Origin: Fimimonas sp963619835
Lineage (GTDB): Bacteria > Bacillota > Clostridia > Christensenellales > CAG-314
Length of the DNA: 28,136 nucleotides
Reading direction: 5' to 3'
Assembly (NCBI GenBank): GCA_963619835.1
Contig: CAVEYD010000013.1
Span: 1 to 28,136, forward strand
In this document: positions 21,843 to 28,136 of the stretch, in pieces
Position numbering within the stretch: position 1 is the stretch's first letter
How the letters are laid out: every line of letters starts with the position of its first letter
The notes under the pieces: generated by a model
Databases searched by the model: none
What the model was told of the DNA's origin: nothing
The model's input: only the letters and a program-made list of their open reading frames with translations
Position numbers and translations under genes: made by a program

Positions 21843-23599
21843 TGACAGGAAAAATCGTAAAAGTTAGCGGACCGCTTATTGTTGCCGAAAATCTTGCCGA
21901 CGTAGAAATGTACGACGTTGTTAAGGTTTCGGACAAAAAACTTATCGGTGAAGTAATCGAATTGCGCAATGATAAGGCAAGTATCCAAGTTTACGAAGAA
22001 ACAAGTGGTTTAAAGGTAGGCGATGAAGTGGTATCCACAGGCGCCCCTCTTTCCGTAGAGCTAGGACCTGGACTTATCGAAGGTATTTTTGACGGAATTC
22101 AACGTCCGCTAAACGTACTTATGGAAAAGTCCGGCTCGCGTATAGGCAGAGGTATCGAAGTAAATGCAATCAGCCGTGATAAAAAGTGGCATTTTGTACC
22201 GGTTGTCAAGGTTGGAGATAACGTTATTGCCGGTGATGTACTCGGTACTGTGCAAGAAACCGTTACGGTCTTACATAAAATTATGGTGCCGTATGGTGTG
22301 GAAGGCAAAATTACTTCCATCGCTGTTGAGGGAGACTACACCGTAGAAGAAGAAATTGCTAAGGTGCAAGATAAATCAATAGCCATGTTGCAAAAATGGC
22401 CTGTTCGTAAAGGTCGTCCTTATAAACAAAAAATGGCACCGGATCTTCCAATGATAACGGGACAACGTGTTATCGATACGCTTTTCCCAATTGCTAAAGG
22501 CGGTGTTGCGGCAGTCCCGGGCCCCTTCGGTAGTGGAAAAACGGTTGTTCAGCACCAACTTGCAAAATGGGCCGATGCGGATATTATTGTGTATGTAGGT
22601 TGCGGAGAGCGTGGAAACGAAATGACCGACGTTTTGCGTGAGTTTCCCGAGTTGAATGATCCCAAAACCGGCGAACCGCTTATGAAACGTACAGTTCTTA
22701 TTGCTAACACAAGTGACATGCCTGTTGCCGCTCGTGAAGCAAGCATCTACACGGGAATTACCATTGCAGAATATTTCCGTGACATGGGATACACTGTTGC
22801 AATCATGGCAGATAGTACATCTCGTTGGGCAGAAGCACTTCGTGAAATGAGCGGACGTTTGGAAGAAATGCCCGGCGAAGAAGGTTATCCAGCCTACTTG
22901 TCAAGCAGACTTGCCGAGTTCTACGAACGTGCAGGTATTGTAAAAGTGCTTGGATCTGCAAACACAGTTGGTGCAATTTCTGCTATCGGAGCTGTTTCGC
23001 CTCCGGGCGGAGACTTGTCGGAACCTGTATCTCAAGCAACACTACGTATTGTAAAAGTCTTTTGGGGACTTTCTGCAAGCCTCGCTTATAAACGTCACTT
23101 TCCTGCAATCGATTGGCTGACAAGTTATTCTCTTTACGACGACAAACTGGAAAATTGGTATTCGGACAATGTTGCCGAAGACTTTAACCAACTCAAACAA
23201 GAATTGCGTTTTGTTTTACAAGAGGAAAGTCAACTAAATGAAATTGTTCGCTTGGTCGGTATGGATGCTCTCGGAGCTAAAGATCGTCTAACTATGGAAA
23301 CGGCAAAGTCAATTAGAGAAGACTACTTGCATCAAAATGCTTTCCATGAGATTGATACGTACACATCTCTTACAAAACAGTACAAAATGATGAAACTTAT
23401 TTTGAGCTTTTATCATTTGGCAAACGATGCGCTTGAAAACGGAGCAGAGTTGAAGGACTTGTTGTTGTTGCCTGTAAGAGAACAGATAGGTCGTTCAAAA
23501 TATGTCCATGAAGAAAATCTTGAACAATTAGACGAAATACAACGTAATATCAAAAAAGAAATTAACGCTCTCGTAAACAAAGGAGAAGCAAATGTTTAA
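21842..23599 (+). CDS. ntpA: V-type ATPase catalytic subunit A
   Basis: 585 residues, normal for the family. It hydrolyses or makes ATP. Seen: the N-terminal beta-barrel, the non-homologous insert typical of A subunits (~120-200), the Walker A motif GPFGSGKT at 227-234, GERGNEMTDVLREFPEL, and ADSTSRWAEALREMSGRLEEMPGEEGYP around 322-349 with the catalytic-site residues. Its last 8 nt overlap ntpB (ATGTTTAA). Confidence 0.97.
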   Translation: MTGKIVKVSGPLIVAENLADVEMYDVVKVSDKKLIGEVIELRNDKASIQVYEETSGLKVGDEVVSTGAPLSVELGPGLIEGIFDGIQRPLNVLMEKSGSRIGRGIEVNAISRDKKWHFVPVVKVGDNVIAGDVLGTVQETVTVLHKIMVPYGVEGKITSIAVEGDYTVEEEIAKVQDKSIAMLQKWPVRKGRPYKQKMAPDLPMITGQRVIDTLFPIAKGGVAAVPGPFGSGKTVVQHQLAKWADADIIVYVGCGERGNEMTDVLREFPELNDPKTGEPLMKRTVLIANTSDMPVAAREASIYTGITIAEYFRDMGYTVAIMADSTSRWAEALREMSGRLEEMPGEEGYPAYLSSRLAEFYERAGIVKVLGSANTVGAISAIGAVSPPGGDLSEPVSQATLRIVKVFWGLSASLAYKRHFPAIDWLTSYSLYDDKLENWYSDNVAEDFNQLKQELRFVLQEESQLNEIVRLVGMDALGAKDRLTMETAKSIREDYLHQNAFHEIDTYTSLTKQYKMMKLILSFYHLANDALENGAELKDLLLLPVREQIGRSKYVHEENLEQLDEIQRNIKKEINALVNKGEANV

Positions 23600-24974
23600 A
23601 GAATACAAAACCATTCGTGAAGTTGTAGGGCCGCTTATGCTTGTCGACAATGTTCAAGGTGTAAGCTACAATGAACTTGTGGAAATTAGTCAAGAAAACG
23701 GTGAAGTGCGTCGTGGTAAAGTACTCGAAGTAAACGGAGACAAAGCTCTTGTCCAGTTGTTCGAAGGTACGCAAGGACTTAAAATCTCTACTTCAAAAGC
23801 ACGTTTTTTAGGCAGAAGCTTGGAACTTGCCGTTTCAGAAGATATGCTCGGCCGTGTATTTAATGGTATGGGCGAGCCTATCGACGGCGGTGCACCCATT
23901 ATTGCCGACATGCGTATGGATATCAACGGACAACCCATTAACCCCTATGCAAGAGACTACCCCAACGAATTTATTCAAACGGGTATTTCGGCAATTGACG
24001 GCCTTAACACGCTTGTAAGAGGTCAAAAGTTGCCGGTATTTTCTGCAAGCGGATTGCCACATGCTCAACTTGCTGCACAAATTGCTCGTCAAGCAAAAGT
24101 TTTAGGCGATGACGAAAAATTTGCCGTAGTTTTCGGTGCAATGGGCATCACTTACGAAGAAGCGGACTTCTTTATAAAGGACTTTAACAAAACAGGGGCA
24201 ATTGAGCGTACCGTTATGTTTATAAACCTTGCCAACGATCCTGCCATTGAACGTATTTCTACACCGCGTATGGCATTGACTGCTGCAGAGTATTTGGCAT
24301 TTGAAAAGGGAATGCAAGTTTTGGTAATATTAACCGATATTACCAACTATGCCGAAGCCCTTCGTGAAACATCGGCTGCTCGTAAAGAAGTTCCCGGACG
24401 TCGCGGATATCCCGGGTACATGTACACTGACTTAGCATCCATGTACGAACGTGCCGGACGTATACACGGTTGCAACGGATCAATAACGCAAATTCCCATT
24501 TTGTCAATGCCGGAAGACGACAAAACGCATCCGATTCCCGACTTGACAGGATATATTACGGAAGGGCAAATTATTTTGTCGCGTGACCTGTACAAACGTG
24601 GCTACAATCCGCCGATTGATGTTTTGCCAAGTTTGTCTCGTCTAAAAGATAAAGGCATTGGCAAAGGAAAAACGCGTGAAGACCATGCAAGCACGATGAA
24701 TCAATTATTCTCGGCTTATGCACAAGGCAAGGAAGCAAAAGAACTTTCAGCAATTCTCGGTGAATCGGCTCTTTCTGATGTAGATAAATTGTATGCAAAG
24801 TTTGCCGTAGAGTTTGAAAAACAGTATATAGCGCAAGGATTCAACACAAATAGATCCATTGAAGAAACACTCGATTTAGGTTGGAAGTTGCTTGGAATTT
24901 TGCCTCGTAGCGAACTAAAACGTATTTCTGACGAAATGCTCGATAAGTATTACAAACCATACGAATTAGACTAA
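23592..24974 (+). CDS. ntpB: V-type ATPase non-catalytic subunit B
   Basis: 460 residues, homologous to A but without a Walker A motif, as expected. Seen: ARDYPNEFIQTGISAIDGLN, the region SASGLPHAQLAAQIARQA in place of the P-loop, and YPGYMYTDLASMYERAGRI, which is typical of B subunits. It alternates with A in the hexameric head and supplies an arginine to the catalytic site. GGAGAAG lies 5 to 10 nt before the ATG, inside the end of ntpA. Confidence 0.97.
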   Translation: MFKEYKTIREVVGPLMLVDNVQGVSYNELVEISQENGEVRRGKVLEVNGDKALVQLFEGTQGLKISTSKARFLGRSLELAVSEDMLGRVFNGMGEPIDGGAPIIADMRMDINGQPINPYARDYPNEFIQTGISAIDGLNTLVRGQKLPVFSASGLPHAQLAAQIARQAKVLGDDEKFAVVFGAMGITYEEADFFIKDFNKTGAIERTVMFINLANDPAIERISTPRMALTAAEYLAFEKGMQVLVILTDITNYAEALRETSAARKEVPGRRGYPGYMYTDLASMYERAGRIHGCNGSITQIPILSMPEDDKTHPIPDLTGYITEGQIILSRDLYKRGYNPPIDVLPSLSRLKDKGIGKGKTREDHASTMNQLFSAYAQGKEAKELSAILGESALSDVDKLYAKFAVEFEKQYIAQGFNTNRSIEETLDLGWKLLGILPRSELKRISDEMLDKYYKPYELD

Positions 24975-25004
24975 AAATAAAGATTATTTAAGTAGGATAA
25001 AATT

Positions 25005-25628
25005 ATGGCAATAATGAATGTCAACCCAACGCGAATGGAGTTAAAACGCCTTCAAGCAAGGCTCAAGACGGCTACTCGCGGACATAAATTATTAAAAGAT
25101 AAAACGGACGAAATGATCCGTCGCTTTATCGCGCTTGCACAGGAAAACAAAAACTTGCGTTTGCAAACCGAAAAAGATCTTGCCGATGCACTTGTCAATT
25201 TTACGCTTGCGCGCGCAGGCGGAGATTCTCGCTTGGTTGAAGAAGCCATTATGATGCCTTCTCGTAATGTTAAGCTTGATTGTTCTAAAAGGAAAGTAAT
25301 GGGCGTGGAAGTGCCTGCCATTGAAATTCAAGACGAGACGCAAGACTTGTATCCTTACGGATTTTTGGCACAAAGTGCACAGCTTGACGACTCAATCCGT
25401 GGTCTAAATTCTGTTTTGTACAAACTTATCAAGCTTGCAGAAACGGAAAAAACTTGTAACATGCTTGCCGACGAAATCGAAAAAAACAAACGTCGTGTAA
25501 ATGCGTTGGAAAACATAATGATTCCGCAACTTACCGAAACAATAAAGTATATAAAAATGAAACTTGACGAAAGCGAACGTTCGGCAACTGTACGTTTGAT
25601 GAAAGTTAAAGACATACTAAATAATTAG
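25005..25628 (+). CDS. ntpD: V-type ATPase subunit D (central rotor axle)
   Basis: 207 residues: two long coiled-coil helices at the ends around a short middle domain. The conserved start NPTRMELKRLQARLKTATRG and the second helix RRVNALENIMIPQLTETIKY are diagnostic. It is the axle that transmits torque between the head and the c-ring. AGGAT precedes the ATG. It is the last gene of the operon and a strong terminator follows. Confidence 0.96.
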   Translation: MAIMNVNPTRMELKRLQARLKTATRGHKLLKDKTDEMIRRFIALAQENKNLRLQTEKDLADALVNFTLARAGGDSRLVEEAIMMPSRNVKLDCSKRKVMGVEVPAIEIQDETQDLYPYGFLAQSAQLDDSIRGLNSVLYKLIKLAETEKTCNMLADEIEKNKRRVNALENIMIPQLTETIKYIKMKLDESERSATVRLMKVKDILNN

Positions 25629-25639
25629 TCTATTTTTTG

Positions 25640-25662
25640 CCGCAGATTTTCTGCGGTTTTTT
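25640..25662 (+). terminator. Terminator of the V-ATPase operon
   Basis: 7-bp stem CCGCAGA (25640-25646) with TCTGCGG (25650-25656), loop TTT, followed by six T residues to 25662. Confidence 0.9.
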
Positions 25663-25736
25663 GTTTATTTGACTACAAGTTGAAAAATGTTAGATAAATT
25701 GCACAGAAATAAAATTGAACGAGTAATTTTAAGTTT

Positions 25737-26621
25737 ATGTATCAGGGATTAAACGAAAGAATATTGCAAGCAAAGCAACAAAACCTTTTGATTAGAACGG
25801 GAGAATTAACACTTTTGCCGCTACATCCTTGTGATGCAATGGCGGTTTTTGAGTGGATGTCTAATGAAAATGTTGCAAAATACATGCCATATAATGCAGT
25901 AAGTGATATTAAACGAGTGGAAGAGTGGTTGCAAAATATCCCGCAGGGGAGCTTTGATTTCGGAATTTTTTTGCATCAAGATGTATTAATAGGTAGTTGT
26001 GGGTTAATTAAAAGACAAGATGAGTGTGAAGTTAGTTTTCATTTTAATGAAAATTATTGGAACAACGGATACGCAACAAAAACCGTAAAAGCTGTTGTCG
26101 GTTGGGCAGCAAGTACTTTAAATGCGAAATGTTTTTGTTTAAATCACGTTTTAGAAAATGTCGCATCGCAACATGTTGCTGAAAAATGTGGTTTTATTTA
26201 TGAGAGAATAGGTTCACTTACAAAAGTAGACGGTTTAAAAAAATTCACCACAAAACACTACGTATTAAGAACAAACAGTCTACATGAAATGAATTTGAAA
26301 CTGCAACCTTTTGAAAGTATCGTTTGCGGCCACAAAACAATTGAATTGCGTTTGAATGATGAAAAACGGCAATTGGTGAAAGATGGCGACTATATAGTTT
26401 TTAATTGTGAAGGGCGTCGTGCAGTTGTGAAAGTTCTGAAAAAATATATTTTTGCCGACTTTGAAAAATTGTACAAAAAATTGGATTTGACAAAGTGTGG
26501 TTATTTGCCACTTGAAGCTGTTTATGCATCACCTAAAGATATGTGCAAGTATTATTCACTTGCAAAGCAAAAGCAGCATGGCGTTGTTGGCATAGAATTT
26601 GAACTTTTGTTTTTCGACTGA
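25737..26621 (+). CDS. GNAT acetyltransferase fused to an ASCH domain
   Basis: 294 residues. Residues ~17-178 are a RimJ/RimL-type acetyltransferase with acetyl-CoA motif ENYWNNGYATKTVKAVVGW around 105-123 and EKCGFIYERIG near 149-159. Residues ~185-294 are an ASCH domain, a PUA-like fold thought to bind RNA or modified nucleotides. Its motif GHKTIELR is at 198-205, followed by VKDGDYIVFN and CGYLPLEAVYASPKDM. The substrate is unknown. No good ribosome site is visible, and a possible promoter (TTGACT at 25669-25674, TAGATA at 25691-25696) is weak. Codons are more A/T-ending than in most neighbours, which hints at separate ancestry. Confidence 0.8.
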   Translation: MYQGLNERILQAKQQNLLIRTGELTLLPLHPCDAMAVFEWMSNENVAKYMPYNAVSDIKRVEEWLQNIPQGSFDFGIFLHQDVLIGSCGLIKRQDECEVSFHFNENYWNNGYATKTVKAVVGWAASTLNAKCFCLNHVLENVASQHVAEKCGFIYERIGSLTKVDGLKKFTTKHYVLRTNSLHEMNLKLQPFESIVCGHKTIELRLNDEKRQLVKDGDYIVFNCEGRRAVVKVLKKYIFADFEKLYKKLDLTKCGYLPLEAVYASPKDMCKYYSLAKQKQHGVVGIEFELLFFD

Positions 26622-26770
26622 TTTTTTGGGGTAAATTTGTACAAGAATATAGAAATTCTACAAATTGATGCAAAAATATCTATTTTGTGAATTTATTTTA
26701 GAATATAAGGTATTAATTTTTTTTTGCAATGTAGCACTGTATTTATCAAGCTAAAGCATAAAAATCGTAA

Positions 26771-26803
26771 AAACTCGCCTAAGATTTTTCTTAGGCGAGT
26801 TTT
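26771..26803. terminator. Bidirectional terminator
   Basis: A perfect 14-bp stem AAACTCGCCTAAGA (26771-26784) with TCTTAGGCGAGTTT (26789-26802), loop TTTT. A-run on the left and T-run on the right serve both strands. It sits directly after the glycosyltransferase stop on the minus strand and also ends rightward transcription from the GNAT-ASCH gene. Confidence 0.9.
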
Positions 26804-27940
26804 TTATTTGTTGCCAAATTTTTCGATTGTTTTAAGTAGCATTTGTTCCATTTGCTCCATGCATTTTTTGCGAGAAAACAAATTTGAGGACATTTCAATG
26901 TATTTTTGTCTTTCTTCGATATATTTATCCGGGTTGTCAATCCAGTAGTCTATCTTATTTGCAAGATCTTGAGGATTGCCGTCCTTAAAAGATGTGTGTT
27001 CGTCAATAGAGTAGCTGTGAGTTGCGCATCTTGGAGAATCGTTTATTATTGGTACAAGCCCACATGAAATTGCTTCCAAACATCCTATTCCTTCGGCCTC
27101 AATTTCTGCAGCATGTACATACAGGTAGCACGAGCGTAGCACATCAGGCATTTTTTCCCTGTCGATAAATCCCATTTGCGGCTTTGGATAATCGTATTTT
27201 TCAATTTTTTTCTCAAGTTGTTCTTTAATTGGACCGGAACCGGGCAAGATAAGTTGAATTTTTTTGGAGTGCTTGCTCAGTGCTACGGCATCCAAAAGAA
27301 TGTGGTGTGCTTTTTCTCTGCTGTATCTACCGGTGTAAACAATTTTTATCACATCGGAAATATCCGCCGGATTGTCTGCTGGCGTAAACTCCTCGCTAAC
27401 CCCGTTGGAAATTACGTATCCGTTTGTCGGTCCGTACTTTCCTTCATACAAGGTACGTAAGTATGGTGTTACGTAGTGAATGCAATCGGCAAGTTCGTAC
27501 AGCTTGTAAAAATGTTTGTAAGCAATATCGTTTACAAGTTTTACGTCCTGCATGTGAAGATGTATTGAAAAGTTTTCCGCAAGTAAGTGGCATCCGGCAC
27601 TTATTGGAATGTGCAGTTCTTTAGCAATTTGCGCTGTTCGTATTCCAAGAGCAAACGGAAGCATAATGTGCACTATATCAATACCCTCAAGCGATTTTTT
27701 GATTATCTCGTCATCCGGCTTAGCTATTGTAACACCGTTTTTTTCTACATAGCTATTCATGAAATAAAAGTTACGCGTCGGTACAACAAAGTATCCGTCA
27801 AATGTTTCCTTGTCTTTATCGCAACACAAAACTCGCACGTCATGTCCTTTTTCGTGCAAAAATCTAATAAGATTCATCGCTGCAATAGTTGTGCCGTTGT
27901 TTTCTTTTCCAAGCACATCGCAAACAACAGTAATTTTCAT
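26804..27940 (-). CDS. Family 4 glycosyltransferase
   Basis: 378 residues with the GT-B fold. N-terminal half: MKITVVCDVLGKENNGTTIA with a Gly-rich acceptor-side loop, and HVRVLCC-like strands. C-terminal half: KIVYTGRYSREKAHHILLDA for the nucleotide-sugar domain and the EX7E motif in AEIEAEGIGCLEAISCGLVP. It resembles diacylglycerol glucosyl- and mannosyltransferases, so glycolipid synthesis is plausible, but the acceptor cannot be told from sequence. GAGGTG lies 5 nt before the ATG. It is the only clear leftward gene and converges on the rightward block. Confidence 0.85.
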   Translation of the reverse strand: MKITVVCDVLGKENNGTTIAAMNLIRFLHEKGHDVRVLCCDKDKETFDGYFVVPTRNFYFMNSYVEKNGVTIAKPDDEIIKKSLEGIDIVHIMLPFALGIRTAQIAKELHIPISAGCHLLAENFSIHLHMQDVKLVNDIAYKHFYKLYELADCIHYVTPYLRTLYEGKYGPTNGYVISNGVSEEFTPADNPADISDVIKIVYTGRYSREKAHHILLDAVALSKHSKKIQLILPGSGPIKEQLEKKIEKYDYPKPQMGFIDREKMPDVLRSCYLYVHAAEIEAEGIGCLEAISCGLVPIINDSPRCATHSYSIDEHTSFKDGNPQDLANKIDYWIDNPDKYIEERQKYIEMSSNLFSRKKCMEQMEQMLLKTIEKFGNK

Positions 27941-27989
27941 GTATACACCTCATTTGTTGTAAGTATTCGTTTGATTTATTCCTAAAATA

Positions 27990-28018
27990 ATAATATAATA
28001 AGATAAACTCATTGTAAA
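27990..28018 (-). promoter_or_regulatory. Promoter of the glycosyltransferase gene
   Basis: On the minus strand, TTTACA (28018-28013) and TATTAT (27995-27990) are separated by 17 nt. This leaves a leader of about 43 nt before the start codon at 27940. Confidence 0.65.
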
Positions 28019-28136
28019 CAAACATTTAATTTGAACAAAGTAAAGTATACACTGTAAACAATTGAATGTATATTGATTTTGAAAATAATATCTACAAAAA
28101 AGCTTAAAAAAATTGTGAAAAAAGTTTAGAAAAACA

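Noticed and set aside
26724..26948. A 74-residue plus-strand ORF antisense to the glycosyltransferase end
   Set aside because: It crosses the bidirectional terminator and mirrors the coding strand. It has no ribosome site or family.
28062..28091. Rightward promoter near the window end (TTGAAT, TAATAT)
   Set aside because: The spacer is 18 nt in very AT-rich DNA, and the gene it would serve lies outside the window.

Overview
This 28.1 kb window looks like ordinary core chromosome from a low-GC Gram-positive (Bacillota, Clostridia-like) bacterium, probably an anaerobe. The reasons are: a PyrR-type attenuator, FMN and TPP riboswitches that control ECF-transporter S components, a secG-rnr-smpB neighbourhood, a DivIC/FtsB-like protein, a complete bacterial V-type ATPase operon, purine-rich Shine-Dalgarno sites and many near-consensus SigA promoters with exactly 17-nt spacers. 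I see no phage, transposase, rRNA, tRNA or CRISPR array. All genes but the last read rightward. The species cannot be named from sequence alone.

Layout. 1-2.7 kb: pyrR and uraA (pyrimidine salvage) behind a promoter and PyrR attenuator, closed by a terminator. 2.8-4.35 kb: an AT-rich minisatellite, then an FMN riboswitch and ribU. 4.35-6.24 kb: tsaE-tsaB-rimI (t6A tRNA modification and ribosomal N-acetylation), then an orphan HicB-like protein. 6.25-7.6 kb: a TPP riboswitch and a long ThiT-like gene. 7.66-11.3 kb: secG, rnr, smpB and a P-loop kinase. 11.37-13.44 kb: cysS, a triplicated ~116-nt promoter-bearing repeat, and a DivIC/FtsB-like gene. 13.6-16.17 kb: an acyltransferase with a zinc ribbon, then tsaC/sua5. 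16.2-16.5 kb: a second minisatellite. 16.57-25.66 kb: rpiB followed by the nine-gene V-ATPase operon (order F-I-K-E-C-G-A-B-D in Enterococcus hirae nomenclature) and a terminator. 25.7-26.6 kb: a GNAT-ASCH fusion. 26.8-28.0 kb: a leftward family-4 glycosyltransferase with its own promoter and a shared bidirectional terminator.

How the parts work together. Three cis-regulated salvage modules (uracil, riboflavin, thiamine) each pair an importer with a leader RNA that appears to sense the end product. Three of the genes needed for t6A (tsaE, tsaB, tsaC) are present in two places, but tsaD is not here. The V-ATPase genes are tightly packed with several 8-nt start/stop overlaps. The exception is the proteolipid gene ntpK, which has larger gaps, a strong ribosome site and a hairpin on each side, as expected for a subunit made in excess. 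The ntpK ion-binding residues match the Na+-type signature.

I did not find a clear new defence or mobile system. The most interesting items are the ThiT protein with five extra N-terminal membrane helices, the near-leaderless smpB promoter, the decaying triplicated promoter before the DivIC-like gene, the hairpins flanking ntpK, the orphan HicB with upstream triple repeats, the acyltransferase-zinc ribbon and GNAT-ASCH fusions, and the minisatellites.
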